DNA from: Candidatus Zhuqueibacterota bacterium
Lineage (GTDB): Bacteria > Zhuqueibacterota > Zhuqueibacteria > Thermofontimicrobiales > Thiofontviventaceae
DNA: 64,000 nucleotides
NCBI GenBank assembly: GCA_016931935.1
Contig: JAFGDW010000249.1
Coordinates: 1-64,000 of the forward strand
Direction: 5' to 3'
Part shown: positions 1 through 8,870 of the stretch, piece by piece
How the letters are laid out: each line of letters starts with the position of its first letter
Position numbering within the stretch: the stretch's first letter is position 1
Notes under the pieces: model-generated
The model's input: only the letters and a program-made list of their open reading frames with translations
The model's database searches: none
What the model was told of the DNA's origin: nothing
Program-made: the position numbers and the translations under genes

Positions 1-41
1 ATATAAATCATCGCGTACGCTCTAATGGAAAGGAACCTGCT

Positions 42-1151
42 ATGAGTAAGCCCAAATTGACACCATCCAGTTTCATCGGAAATCAGGAAGAGGGTGTCAT
101 TTCGTTCGGGTCCGGTCAACCAGACCTGCCACCACCAAAAGAAGTCTACCAAATTTTACCGCATTATCGCGATTTTAAATACGGCCAGGTGCAGGGCCAG
201 TTCAAACTGCGCGAAGCACTGGCATGGCACTATCCGAAATCATCGGCAGAAAGTTTTGTCATAACAAACGGCGCCTCCGAAGCGCTGGATTTAACATTGC
301 GTGTTCTGGCGCGCAATGGCGATCAGAAACCCAATAAAGTGCTGATGGCCAGGCCATATTATTATTCGTACCCTCACATTGCTCAGGCCGCCGGCATGGA
401 TCCGATTTTTACGGATTTAATCGACGGCCGAATTGATATTGAAGATTTTGAACGGAAGATTAAAGATTGCAAAGCAGTCATCATCAACTCACCTTCTAAT
501 CCGACCGGACGCGTGGAATCAGTGGAAACACTGCAACGGATTGAAGAATTGACGAGTCAGTATCGGGTTTACGTTTTGTCCGACGAAGTGTATAAAGATT
601 TAATCTATGTCCGCCAAAATTATCTAATCAAAGGGCCGCATGTAGTCACGATCAACTCATTTTCAAAAACCTATGCCATGTGTGGTTTCCGTGTCGGTTA
701 TTTATGGTCGCTTGATCAGGACCTCGTAAATGCGGTGATTGATATGAAATCACACACGTCAATGAATACTAATATTCTTGGGCAGGAAATGGCGTACGAG
801 GCAACCAAAGTGCCATCTGATTTCATTTATAATCAACTGGAAGTGTGGAAGAAACGTCGTGATTTAATTTACGATGGCCTGAAAACGCTTGGGCTGGATT
901 TGTGGAAACCCGAAGGCGCCTTTTACGTGCTTCCGTTTGTTGGTAATTCTCAGGAATTTGTTACGGATATGTTTTACGAGTACAAAGTAATTACATACAT
1001 GGGCGACTGGTTCGGCGCTCCCGGCCGGGTCCGGTTTTCCTATGCGTTGGATGCAAAGCGAATTGAAGAAGGCTTGAACAGAGTTGGCGATTATTTGAAA
1101 TCGAAAAAAAAGAAAGCGAGTCCGAAGAAAGCAGAAGCAGTGGCAGCGTAA
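42..1151 (+). CDS. PLP-dependent class I/II aminotransferase
   Basis: A 369-residue fold-type I aminotransferase of the aspartate-aminotransferase superfamily, cytoplasmic, moving an amino group between an amino acid and a 2-oxoacid. The family motifs are in order: NSPSNPTG at residues 149-156, the PLP-pyridine aspartate in SDEVY (D181), and the Schiff-base lysine in SFSKTYAMCGFRVGY (K209). The C-terminus has a Lys/Ala-rich tail (SKKKKASPKKAEA) that is not part of the fold. The ATG has AAAGGAACC a few bases upstream. Length is near the family norm of about 380-400. The substrate cannot be read from sequence, and the neighbours (oxidoreductase, glucosidase) do not define a pathway. Confidence 0.9.
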   Translation: MSKPKLTPSSFIGNQEEGVISFGSGQPDLPPPKEVYQILPHYRDFKYGQVQGQFKLREALAWHYPKSSAESFVITNGASEALDLTLRVLARNGDQKPNKVLMARPYYYSYPHIAQAAGMDPIFTDLIDGRIDIEDFERKIKDCKAVIINSPSNPTGRVESVETLQRIEELTSQYRVYVLSDEVYKDLIYVRQNYLIKGPHVVTINSFSKTYAMCGFRVGYLWSLDQDLVNAVIDMKSHTSMNTNILGQEMAYEATKVPSDFIYNQLEVWKKRRDLIYDGLKTLGLDLWKPEGAFYVLPFVGNSQEFVTDMFYEYKVITYMGDWFGAPGRVRFSYALDAKRIEEGLNRVGDYLKSKKKKASPKKAEAVAA

Positions 1152-1257
1152 CTAATGTCGATGAATAAGTAAGTTCGGATAGGATAGACTACTCAGAGTG
1201 GGTGAATGCATTAAACAATATACACTCACTCTGGAACCTTCAAACGAAGGAGAAATC

Positions 1258-2250
1258 ATGACCAAAGTTCAATGGGGCATCATCGGCTGCGGTGATGTGA
1301 CGGAAAAAAAGAGCGGTCCTGGTTTTCAAAAAGCTGCAAATTCGGAACTGGTGGCCGTGATGCGCCGCGATGGCAACAAAGCCCGGGATTATGCGGAACG
1401 TCACAACGTTCCGGCATGGTATGATGATGCTGATAAACTTATTTACGATCCCAACGTAAATGCCGTATATATTGCCACGCCACCGGGATCGCATGAAGAA
1501 TACGTGTGCAAAATCGCTGCTGCCGGTAAACCGGTATATGTCGAAAAACCGATGGGGCGTACGTACGAAGAATGCAAACGGATGATCAAAGCCTGTGACG
1601 ACGCTGGTGTGCCGCTGTTCGTGGCATTTTACCGGCGCTGTCTGCCGAATTTTCTTAAAGTAAAAGAACTGGTGGATACCGATACGATTGGTAACGTGCG
1701 CAGCGTGCATATTCAGCTTACACAACCGCCACGCGCCGGGGACAGGAATCCTGCAGAACATCATTGGCATGTGAAACCACATATTTCCGGAGGCGGCTAT
1801 TTTATCGATATGGCAGTGCATCAGCTCGATTATCTTGATTACGTCTTCGGCCCGATTGTTTCCGCCAAAGGGCATGCGGTCAATCAGGCTGGCTGGTATC
1901 CGTTGGATGATAATGTTGTCGCAAGTTTTGTGTTTGAATCGGGTGTGGTGGGCACAGGCAGTTGGTGCTTCACCGTGTATCAAGCCGCCTATCGCGACCG
2001 CATCGACATTATTGGAACAACTGGGTGGATTTCATTTCCCTGTTTCAGTCCCGGGGCGATTATCTTGTCAACTGAAAAAGGTACGCACGAGTTTAATGTG
2101 ACATATCCCGAGCATGTCCAGCAACCGCTCATTCAGACCATTGTTGATGAATTACTCGGGCGGGGAACGTGTCCCAGTACTGGCCGGAGTGGCGCGCGGA
2201 CATCGCGGGTGGTGGATATGATTTATCAGGACTTTCGTATTACAAATTAA
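1258..2250 (+). CDS. Gfo/Idh/MocA family oxidoreductase
   Basis: A 330-residue NAD(P)-dependent sugar or inositol-type dehydrogenase. The N-terminal Rossmann fold shows GIIGCGDV at residues 7-14, and the family catalytic motif EKP is at 96-98 (K97). The C-terminal half has the usual GGGYFIDMAVHQLD segment. The reading frame is open from a GTG at 1198, but the ATG at 1258 is the better start: GAAGGAG lies directly upstream and the Rossmann beta strand begins at residue 4. Gfo/Idh proteins oxidise or reduce secondary hydroxyls of sugars; which sugar is not visible. The GH1 glucosidase downstream would fit a sugar-processing role but is not tightly linked. Confidence 0.9.
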   Translation: MTKVQWGIIGCGDVTEKKSGPGFQKAANSELVAVMRRDGNKARDYAERHNVPAWYDDADKLIYDPNVNAVYIATPPGSHEEYVCKIAAAGKPVYVEKPMGRTYEECKRMIKACDDAGVPLFVAFYRRCLPNFLKVKELVDTDTIGNVRSVHIQLTQPPRAGDRNPAEHHWHVKPHISGGGYFIDMAVHQLDYLDYVFGPIVSAKGHAVNQAGWYPLDDNVVASFVFESGVVGTGSWCFTVYQAAYRDRIDIIGTTGWISFPCFSPGAIILSTEKGTHEFNVTYPEHVQQPLIQTIVDELLGRGTCPSTGRSGARTSRVVDMIYQDFRITN

Positions 2251-2359
2251 AATATTGATTTGTTCCTGTTAAGATATCTCACAACAGTAAATACTCAATA
2301 CAACGACCGAATTCGGAATATGGGCCGGATTGACCGAAAATAAGGTAATAGGAATCAGA

Positions 2360-3037
2360 ATGGACCTTAAGCAAAGAAGTTTAATAATTTTTTTGCTATT
2401 CGTTTTACTTCTGCTTTCGGGTTGTGCAGCGACATCCAATTATTATACCGCGAAAACTCTGAAACCCAAACAGAAAGTAATCACGCCAAGCTGGAATAAT
2501 ATGGTCAATTTCAACCCTAACTCTCACGATAATCACTGGACGCTTGGACTGATTCCGGGTTGTGGGATTTTTACCGGCTTACCGTGGCGATTTGAGACAG
2601 GTGTAAACTATATTTTCCCATCAATACTTGATTTTATCGGGCGCTGGCAAATTAATCCTGAAAGTTTTACATTATTTGATGCCTGTACTAACTTCCACTT
2701 CGGCACACTCATTGTTCCTGTTTCAGATGGAGCCATTACCTGGACAAAGTACGGAATTATATTAAGCAAACAATTCAATCGGTATCAACCATTTTTCAGT
2801 ATCAGTAAATTTACAGTCGGATTCTTTTCCCAGGAAACACTGGAGTTAAAAAATTCCGAATTGAACAGTCCCACAATTCTGAGCTTTGGATATGCTTATC
2901 TTGATCGTCATAATGGGCAAATTACTCCAGAAATCGGATATGTCTTTGATTACCATGAAAACCTAAACTTTTGGACATTTGGTGTTGGGATTCGTGTGCC
3001 GTTGAAACATAAAACCAGGAGCGAAAACAACGATTAG
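2360..3037 (+). CDS. Lipoprotein, probable outer-membrane-associated, unknown function
   Basis: A 225-residue protein of unknown function. It starts with a lipoprotein signal peptide: basic DLKQR, a long hydrophobic core, and the lipobox LLSGC with the modified cysteine near residue 22. The rest alternates short aromatic-rich strands (FETGVNY, TWTKYGIIL, FWTFGVGIRVPL), which suggests a small beta-barrel or beta-sandwich of the outer membrane. The ATG at 2360 was chosen over the upstream in-frame start at 2330 because AGGAATCAG precedes it and the signal peptide begins there. It appears monocistronic. I do not recognise the family. Confidence 0.7.
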   Translation: MDLKQRSLIIFLLFVLLLLSGCAATSNYYTAKTLKPKQKVITPSWNNMVNFNPNSHDNHWTLGLIPGCGIFTGLPWRFETGVNYIFPSILDFIGRWQINPESFTLFDACTNFHFGTLIVPVSDGAITWTKYGIILSKQFNRYQPFFSISKFTVGFFSQETLELKNSELNSPTILSFGYAYLDRHNGQITPEIGYVFDYHENLNFWTFGVGIRVPLKHKTRSENND

Positions 3038-3346
3038 CAAATTGAATTGTTGGATAACAAGTAAAGGTTAAAGCTCGAACAGTCATATTTCAAACAGATT
3101 TATTGAGCGGCTAGTTCAATGCCTATCCTAAACACGCTATTAGCCATTGGCTATTAGCTAATAGCCAAAAGCCAACAGCGACCGATATTATGTTCATAGA
3201 TAGGATTACTTAAATGTTCAATTTATACCCGTTGTCAGTATAATTTTTTAAAGCGCAGTGTAGCGATAGCATCGCTCAAAGCGATGCATCGCTGAGGTGA
3301 CCTGAAATTACAATCCTTAATGAGTAAATTATACCAAGGAACTTTT
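3038..3346. repeat. Intergenic gap with heptad repeat and GATGC hairpins
   Basis: No gene is seen here. At about 3136-3180 the sequence runs in 7-base units of the type CTATTAG CCATTGG CTATTAG, followed by the reverse-complement form CTAATAG CCAAAAG CCAACAG, so it can fold back on itself. At about 3262-3294 two short palindromes of the AGCGAT...ATCGCT type follow one another. The ribosome site of the next gene (CCAAGGAAC) closes the gap. Confidence 0.55.
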
Positions 3347-4672
3347 ATGAAAATATCATTTCCCTCTAATTTCAAATGGGGCGTCGCCACCGCGGCTTTT
3401 CAAATAGAAGGCGCGTGGAATGAAGACGGTAAGGGAGAATCCATTTGGGATCGCTTTTGCCATACGCCCGGCCACATAGAGCGCAGCGACACCGGCGATA
3501 TTGCCTGCGATCACTACCATCGCTATCCCGAAGACATAAAACTCATGCAGTCGATGAACATTCCCAATTACCGATTTTCTGTTTCGTGGCCACGTATTTA
3601 TCCAAACGGCAAAGGCGCTGTCAATCAGAACGGGCTGGATTTTTACAACAAACTGGTCGACACCCTGCTGAAAGCCGGCATTGAACCGTGGATTACGCTC
3701 TACCATTGGGATTTGCCTCAGGCATTGCATGATGAAGGCAGTTGGCCGGAACGAAAAATTACGGACTATTTCACGACCTACGCGGAGACGATGGCAAAAG
3801 CACTGGGTGACCGCGTCAAAAACTGGATGACGTTTAACGAACCGTGGGTCGTGTCATTTATGGGCTATCACGAAGGCGTATTTGCTCCGGGTGAAACGAG
3901 CGAGAAACGCGCCCTGCAAACCGCTTATCACTTGATGCTGGCGCACGGCAAAGCGTACTCAGCCATCAAATCTATTCATTCCGACGCACGAATTGGATTC
4001 ACCCACAATTACCTCCATTATCATAATCTCGGCCGGGATGAAAAATCCGCGCAACTAATAAACTACAAACAACACGAGTCCAACGGCATTTTCCTGGAAC
4101 CTGTTTCACTGGGCAATTATCCGGAAATTGTGCTTGAGCAAAATGCCAACGCTCCCACTGTTCACCCGGACGATTTGAAGGTGATGAACCAATATGACTT
4201 TATCGGCATTCAGTATTATTTCGATGTTTTGGTCGCAAATGGCGAATGGTCGTTCGATAAGCCGTTTCCGATTTATAAGCGCACCGAAATGGGCTGGCCC
4301 GTCACACCAGTGGGATTTTATGAATCGATTATGAGCTTCGCCACAGAATATCAGGTGAAAGATATTATCGTTACGGAGAACGGCTCGGCCTGGCCGGATA
4401 CGCTTTCCCCCGAAGGAAACGTGTTTGATGATGATCGGCAACACTACCTGATCGATCATCTGTATCAACTCCGCCGGGCAATGGACGATGGCGCGCCAGT
4501 TTCCGGTTATTTCGCCTGGGCGTTCATGGATAATTTTGAATGGAAACATGGCTATCGTCCGCGATTCGGTTTGGTGTATGTCGATTATGGCTCCCAAAAG
4601 CGTCATATTAAAGAAAGCGGGCACTTGTTTTCGAAGATTATTCAGGAAAAGGGATTTGAATGCATTGTTTAA
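3347..4672 (+). CDS. GH1 beta-glucosidase
   Basis: A 441-residue retaining beta-glycosidase of family GH1, cytoplasmic (no signal peptide). It hydrolyses beta-linked glucosides or galactosides, such as cellobiose. Both catalytic glutamates are visible: the acid/base in TFNEPW (E165) and the nucleophile in VTENG (E344). The GH1 N-terminal signature FKWGVATAAFQIEGAW begins at residue 9. The ATG at 3347 is preceded by CAAGGAAC, while an in-frame ATG at 3320 lacks both a ribosome site and family similarity. Length fits the family norm of about 440-450. A GH130 remnant two genes downstream suggests the locus once handled more beta-glycosides. Confidence 0.95.
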   Translation: MKISFPSNFKWGVATAAFQIEGAWNEDGKGESIWDRFCHTPGHIERSDTGDIACDHYHRYPEDIKLMQSMNIPNYRFSVSWPRIYPNGKGAVNQNGLDFYNKLVDTLLKAGIEPWITLYHWDLPQALHDEGSWPERKITDYFTTYAETMAKALGDRVKNWMTFNEPWVVSFMGYHEGVFAPGETSEKRALQTAYHLMLAHGKAYSAIKSIHSDARIGFTHNYLHYHNLGRDEKSAQLINYKQHESNGIFLEPVSLGNYPEIVLEQNANAPTVHPDDLKVMNQYDFIGIQYYFDVLVANGEWSFDKPFPIYKRTEMGWPVTPVGFYESIMSFATEYQVKDIIVTENGSAWPDTLSPEGNVFDDDRQHYLIDHLYQLRRAMDDGAPVSGYFAWAFMDNFEWKHGYRPRFGLVYVDYGSQKRHIKESGHLFSKIIQEKGFECIV

Positions 4673-4785
4673 TTGATAATGGATAATGGTGAATTGATAA
4701 TTGATAATTAAAATCTGAAAACGGAGAATCATTTCAGCTTAACGGCTATCAATTTACCGTTAACAATATGCAATTATCAATTAGT
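4670..4785. repeat. Heptad TTGATAA repeat with inverted partner
   Basis: Starting at the stop codon of the glucosidase, the sequence repeats in 7-base units (TTGATAA, TGGATAA, TGGTGAA, TTGATAA, TTGATAA). A complementary arm, CAATTATCAATTA, follows at 4771-4783, so the stretch can form a long hairpin between the two genes. Confidence 0.6.
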
Positions 4786-4822
4786 ATGTGATAAACCATC
4801 GAGGATAAAAGGAAAATTTTCA

Positions 4823-5518
4823 ATGAAAATACACTATCTTCAACATGTCCCGTTTGAAAATCCGGGCAGTATTCTTGAGTGGGCTATGCAAAAAAGCCAT
4901 ATAGTTACCGCCACCCATGTATACCGTGGTGATCCGCTGCCCGATCCTGATTCATTCGACATGCTCATTATTATGGGCGGGCCGATGAGTGTGAATGATG
5001 ATGCGCAGTACCCGTGGCTGGCAGCGGAATCTGAATTTATCGCTTCAGCTATCCAGCGCGGTAAAAAAGTACTGGGAATTTGCCTCGGCGCTCAAATGAT
5101 TGCCAGCGCTTTGGGTGCAGCGGTGTATCAAAACCTGCATAAAGAAATTGGCTGGTTTTCGGTGCAGAAAGTGGAGAGCGCGGTCTATTCACCATTTGCT
5201 GCTGTGCTGCCCGATGAGGCGTTCGTTTTCCATTGGCACGGTGAAACGTTCGATCTGCCCGACGGCGCCGACTGGCTCATGAAAAGCCGCGTCTGCCGAA
5301 ATCAGGCATTTGCACTTGGCGATCGCGTGCTGGCGCTGCAATTTCATTTGGAAACAATGCGCGATAACGTTGAATTGCTGATTGCCCATTGCGGCAACGA
5401 GTTGACAGACGCCCCCTATATCCAAACCCCCGATGACATGCTGGCAGATGACGCACACTTCCGGCATGTGAATGCAATTATGTGTGTGATTATGGATTAT
5501 TTTGATGGGTTGAAATGA
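4823..5518 (+). CDS. Class I glutamine amidotransferase-like protein (GMP synthase-type)
   Basis: A 231-residue class I glutamine amidotransferase domain protein. The nucleophilic cysteine sits in GICLGAQMIA (C87), and the histidine and glutamate of the triad are in QFHLE (H175, E177). An oxyanion-type MGGPMSVND stretch lies at 51-59. Stand-alone proteins of this type resemble the GuaA N-terminal domain and act on glutamine or gamma-glutamyl bonds; the acceptor is unknown. AAAGGA precedes the ATG. It is separated from the glucosidase by a repeat-filled gap, so co-transcription is uncertain. Confidence 0.88.
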   Translation: MKIHYLQHVPFENPGSILEWAMQKSHIVTATHVYRGDPLPDPDSFDMLIIMGGPMSVNDDAQYPWLAAESEFIASAIQRGKKVLGICLGAQMIASALGAAVYQNLHKEIGWFSVQKVESAVYSPFAAVLPDEAFVFHWHGETFDLPDGADWLMKSRVCRNQAFALGDRVLALQFHLETMRDNVELLIAHCGNELTDAPYIQTPDDMLADDAHFRHVNAIMCVIMDYFDGLK

Positions 5519-5573
5519 GGCCTACGCGATTCATCGAAGGTTGAACTTAAATAAACTACGGATATTTTCCCCA

Positions 5574-5785
5574 ATGAAACGCAATTACTCAATAAAACAA
5601 GTCGTCCGCAGGTATGCCAACAATCCGATCATTACGCCGGGTACACCCCGAATTGTGTGCTCATATCGTCGCATGTGGTGGAAGACGACAGCAGCATGAA
5701 AATCTACTACGGCGCTAGCGATCGTTACCAGTGCGTTGCCGGGACCAGCATGGAGGAGTTGCTCGATGTGGGGCTGAACCGTTAG
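5574..5785 (+). pseudogene. GH130 glycoside phosphorylase remnant
   Basis: Only the two ends of a GH130 (mannosyl/mannooligosaccharide phosphorylase family) gene survive. From the ATG at 5574 one frame reads the family N-terminus (VRRYANNPIITPGTP). A different frame then reads the typical family C-terminus (NCVLISSHVVEDD, MKIYYGASDRYQC, MEELLDVGLNR) to a TAG at 5783-5785. The roughly 250 residues between them, including the catalytic aspartate, are missing, and the frame is lost at the junction. This is a decayed gene created by internal deletion. The assignment rests on recognising both family ends, and no function is expected. Confidence 0.8.
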
Positions 5786-5786
5786 T

Positions 5787-5819
5787 AAATGCGACGCACT
5801 TTGAAAGTGCGTCGCATTT
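5787..5819. terminator. Perfect 16-bp stem-loop, possible terminator
   Basis: A perfect inverted repeat: the 16 bases from 5787 are the exact reverse complement of the 16 bases at 5804-5819, around a single G. A short T run follows. It starts directly after the GH130 remnant stop and lies before the ribosome site of the VOC gene. It may be a terminator or a dispersed palindromic repeat. Confidence 0.6.
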
Positions 5820-5842
5820 TAATCACGTACAAAGGAATAATT

Positions 5843-6298
5843 ATGCCCATTAATGCAAAATATGTCCACACAAACATCATCGCCAGCGACTGGAAAAAAT
5901 TGGCCGCATTTTATCAAACTGTCTTTGGCTGTACGCCGGTGCCGCCGGAACGCGATTTACGCGGTGACTGGCTGGATAAGGGAACCGCTGTGAAAAATGC
6001 CCACATCCGCGGCATGCATCTGCGACTGCCCGGTCATGGGGAGCACGGCCCGACCTTGGAAATTCTGCAATACGATACAACAATGGGCGGAAAATCCGGC
6101 CCCGCCAATCACGTTGGTTTGCGGCATATTGCTTTTCTGGTGGATGATGTGCAGCGCACCCGTGAGCTTGTGTTGAAAAATAATGGCGGTGAATTAGGAG
6201 AAATTGTTGAAGTCGATATTCACAAATTGGGAACGCTTGTGTTTGTCTATTTAACAGATCCCGAAGGCAACATTATTGAAATTCAGCAGTGGAAATAA
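5843..6298 (+). CDS. VOC (glyoxalase/bleomycin-resistance/dioxygenase) family protein
   Basis: A 151-residue vicinal-oxygen-chelate protein with two beta-alpha-beta-beta-beta modules. Candidate metal ligands are H9 (YVHTNI), E73 (TLEIL), H95 (LRHIAF) and E147 (NIIEIQQW), the usual arrangement for a glyoxalase or dioxygenase. The start at 5843 has AAAGGAATAATT upstream. The frame also opens at 5789, but that extension lies inside the perfect hairpin and has no family similarity. The substrate is unknown. It appears monocistronic and ends just before a strong bidirectional terminator. Confidence 0.88.
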   Translation: MPINAKYVHTNIIASDWKKLAAFYQTVFGCTPVPPERDLRGDWLDKGTAVKNAHIRGMHLRLPGHGEHGPTLEILQYDTTMGGKSGPANHVGLRHIAFLVDDVQRTRELVLKNNGGELGEIVEVDIHKLGTLVFVYLTDPEGNIIEIQQWK

Positions 6299-6317
6299 TA
6301 AAACTGTAAAAACAAAA

Positions 6318-6354
6318 AAATGGGAATTGAAGCCGCGCTCTTCAATTCCCATTT
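6318..6354. terminator. Bidirectional intrinsic terminator
   Basis: A perfect 15-bp stem (6318-6332 with 6340-6354) around a 7-base GC-rich loop, with an A tract on its left and a T-rich run on its right. It sits between the convergent VOC gene and the minus-strand lipoprotein gene and can serve both. Confidence 0.85.
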
Positions 6355-6438
6355 ATATTTACAGGGAGGGGAATCCATGAGTAGTTTTTAAATTCTAAAT
6401 CCCGTCCTCAAATTTAATGTTATTAGTTCATAATAATC

Positions 6439-7029
6439 CTAATCTGAATGTGCCAGCGCGTATCGTGAACAGATTGAAAAATCAGCACAATTCATTGTGA
6501 TCGAGGTCGTATTCGGATTGAGCTGAGTTTCTCCGACATCAATCAAATCCCATTTGTGGGACTGTTGATTGTAATAGTATAAACGGATATGGGATATAGC
6601 AATCTCGCTTAAGTTCCAGCCCGGCAGATTTATGTTGAAATCAGCCAGTGCTGCTGGTTGCTGGTTCACATTCATCAGCCGGATGTTGATGTTCGCCAGC
6701 ATTTGTTGATCTCCGTTGTTCAACTGAATTTGGCTAAAATATTCGCTGGAATCCTGCCAATCCGTTAACGCCATGAAGATATTTTTATCTGCAATTTCCA
6801 GTTTCAATATGAGCGCGTTGGAATTATCCTCACTATTGAATGCAGATATGACATCGGTATTTCGTTCGATTTCAGAATAAGAAAATATCTGAAATGAATC
6901 CTGTTGTTGCGATGAATTGGGAACGCCAAGCGGCGAAAAATTTCCCGAGCATCCACCGAAACTTAAAATCAGCATTGCGAACGTAAGCATCATACTGCCC
7001 GATGCGACGTACTTCAGTTTACGTTGCAT
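6439..7029 (-). CDS. Lipoprotein of unknown function
   Basis: A 196-residue predicted lipoprotein. A basic start (MQRKLKY), a hydrophobic stretch and the lipobox LSFGGC place the lipidated cysteine near residue 27. The mature part has a Ser/Gln-rich linker (PNSSQQQDS) and then a compact, mostly beta-strand-like region with no cysteine pair until CADFSIC near the C-terminus. AGAGAGGGAATC is a good ribosome site directly upstream of the ATG. It is transcribed alone, convergent with the VOC gene. I do not recognise the family. Confidence 0.7.
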   Translation of the reverse strand: MQRKLKYVASGSMMLTFAMLILSFGGCSGNFSPLGVPNSSQQQDSFQIFSYSEIERNTDVISAFNSEDNSNALILKLEIADKNIFMALTDWQDSSEYFSQIQLNNGDQQMLANINIRLMNVNQQPAALADFNINLPGWNLSEIAISHIRLYYYNQQSHKWDLIDVGETQLNPNTTSITMNCADFSICSRYALAHSD

Positions 7030-7472
7030 GATTCCCTCTCTGTATTTTTTCTGTGCGCGATTGTTCTCTGTTGCTAATACAATGATTGTGCCAGACAGGT
7101 TAGGTATTGATAGTAAGGGAGTTATGCAGATTGCACATCAAAAAACATTTAGCCGAACGTTTAAGGACAGCCAATTAGTGACCGTAATGTTTCATTTGGT
7201 CGAAATCAGCCGATTAGAAACGTGCGTTTGAAGGGATATGCTGACCTAATAATCCTCTTGGATACAGGTGGAAATCAAATTTGCGGATTTATAAATAGGA
7301 GCACCACTTATCGATCCATCCAACCGTTCATCTAAATTTAGTGCCCTGATTACAATATTTTGATTATTTATTAAAAGCAAAAGGTAATTAAATAGCAGTT
7401 TTGTTCGTCCAAATAATACTGGTTTGAAAAAATACTCGTTCAAACCATATTCACTTACAAAGGAGGAAATAA
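7030..7472. other. Divergent intergenic region
   Basis: A gap of about 440 bases between the minus-strand lipoprotein and the plus-strand DUF2911 gene. Both promoters should lie here, but I see no convincing -35/-10 pair. An 8-bp perfect hairpin (GGTTTGAA / TTCAAACC, 7421-7446) sits just upstream of the very strong AAAGGAGG ribosome site of the next gene. Short reading frames here have no ribosome sites and no recognisable content. Confidence 0.5.
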
Positions 7473-8552
7473 ATGAAAGCACGTGCTCTGACTGTGGTCG
7501 CATTCTGTATGTTGGTGGGATTTTGGGCAGCCAATCTTGCGGCACAAAACAATTTGCCGTTTATTCGTGTTAGTCCGCAGGCGCAAGCGGTTCAATATGT
7601 CGGCTTTGCCAAAGTAGAAATTGATTATTCCCGTCCCGGTGTAAAAGGCCGCGAAATTTGGGGAGAGCTGGTACCCTATGGATTGTCACCAAACGCGTTC
7701 GGGAATGGGAAACCGATGCCCTGGCGTGCCGGTGCAAATGAAAATACGACCATCACATTTAGCCATGATGCAAAAATTAATGGCAATCCGATAAAAGCCG
7801 GTAAATACGGGGTTCATATGATTGTAGGGGAAGATGAATGGACAGTCATTTTCAGTAACGATTATGAAGCCTGGGGGAGTTTCTTCTACGAAAAAGAAAA
7901 TGACGCCCTAAGGATTAATGTAAAACCGGAAGAATCCACCCACGAAGAATGGATGATGTTTGGATTCGATAATCTGAATGCGGGCACATGCGAAGCATAT
8001 CTGAAATGGGGAGAAGTTCGTGTGCCATTCACCATCGAGTTTGATCACCACAATATTGTGCTGGATACGTATCGTCATGAGCTGAAATCGCTTCCCGGAT
8101 TCAATCAAGCGGCATGGGGAGCGGCAGCACGCTATTGCATGCAAAATAATGTTAATCTCGATGAGGGGACGGAGTGGATCGATAAGGCGCTATCCATGAA
8201 CAATGGTGATAATTTTAATAACCTGTCCGTCAAGGCCGGTTTGTTGACATTGATGGGAAAGGAAGATGAAGGGAATAAATTGCTGGAATCGTCATTGGAT
8301 AAAGCCAGCGAAGCGGAATTAAATGTGTACGGCTATCAATTAATGGGGCAGGACAAGCTCGATGAAGCGATTAAGATTTTTAAGCTGAACATTAAAAAAC
8401 ATCCTGAGTCGTGGAATGTGTATGATAGTCTCGGCGAAGCACTTTCAAACAAGGGCGATAAAAAGGCATCAAAAAAGAATTACGAAAAAGCCTATAGTAT
8501 GGCGCCCGATGGGCAGAAAGCGCGGATTGAAGGCATTTTGAAAGGACTATAA
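7473..8552 (+). CDS. DUF2911 and TPR protein, exported
   Basis: A 359-residue periplasmic or surface protein. A signal peptide ends near ANLAAQ (residue 25). Residues about 30-185 match the DUF2911 pattern (VEIDYSRPGVKGREIWG, LVPYG, WRAGANENTTITF, AGKYGVHMI, and an aromatic-rich central strand region). The last 130 residues are tetratricopeptide-like helices (GYQLMGQDKLDEAIKIF, SWNVYDSLGEALSNKGDKKA). DUF2911 proteins are common in the FCB group and have no defined biochemical role. The start has the strongest ribosome site in the region, AAAGGAGGAAATAA, which suggests high expression. Confidence 0.9.
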   Translation: MKARALTVVAFCMLVGFWAANLAAQNNLPFIRVSPQAQAVQYVGFAKVEIDYSRPGVKGREIWGELVPYGLSPNAFGNGKPMPWRAGANENTTITFSHDAKINGNPIKAGKYGVHMIVGEDEWTVIFSNDYEAWGSFFYEKENDALRINVKPEESTHEEWMMFGFDNLNAGTCEAYLKWGEVRVPFTIEFDHHNIVLDTYRHELKSLPGFNQAAWGAAARYCMQNNVNLDEGTEWIDKALSMNNGDNFNNLSVKAGLLTLMGKEDEGNKLLESSLDKASEAELNVYGYQLMGQDKLDEAIKIFKLNIKKHPESWNVYDSLGEALSNKGDKKASKKNYEKAYSMAPDGQKARIEGILKGL

Positions 8553-8870
8553 TTGTAATTTTGAGTGTTGAATGTCGAGCTTTGAATTTGGATCGCTTAA
8601 GAAAATTGAAATAGCTTGTAAATTCTATCGCAATCAGGTGAAGATCATAGTGTGTCATTTCGGTTCCTGCCGCTTTTTGATGGGATACCGGAATCTCGCA
8701 TCCAAAAATACAATTGCAATTTTCAATTTTCCATTCATATTACCATTCATAATTTTCAAAAGTTCTCACCGGAACTTTTTTACAGGCTGGCAGTTGGCGA
8801 ATAATATAGTTAACTGCCACTTTTATTTGTGGCATCTGATTCTCTCGTATAAAACGTTGCGGAGATTATT
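8553..8870. repeat. Intergenic gap with TTTGAAT/ATTCATA heptad arms
   Basis: No gene is seen. The first 45 bases run in 7-base units (TTTGAGT, GTTGAAT, GTCGAGC, TTTGAAT). From about 8710 to 8762 the opposite-strand form appears (CAATTTT, CCATTCA, ATTCATA, ATTTTCA). An imperfect hairpin, GGCAGTTGGCG...TTAACTGCC, follows at about 8788-8822, near the start of the next gene. Confidence 0.5.

Noticed and set aside
1240-1983. Long minus-strand open frame inside the Gfo/Idh gene
   Set aside because: It is antisense to a clear enzyme gene, has no recognisable domain, and reflects codon bias of the real gene.
7246-7545. Minus-strand open frame overlapping the DUF2911 start
   Set aside because: It overlaps the strong ribosome site and signal peptide of a clear gene and has no own start signal.
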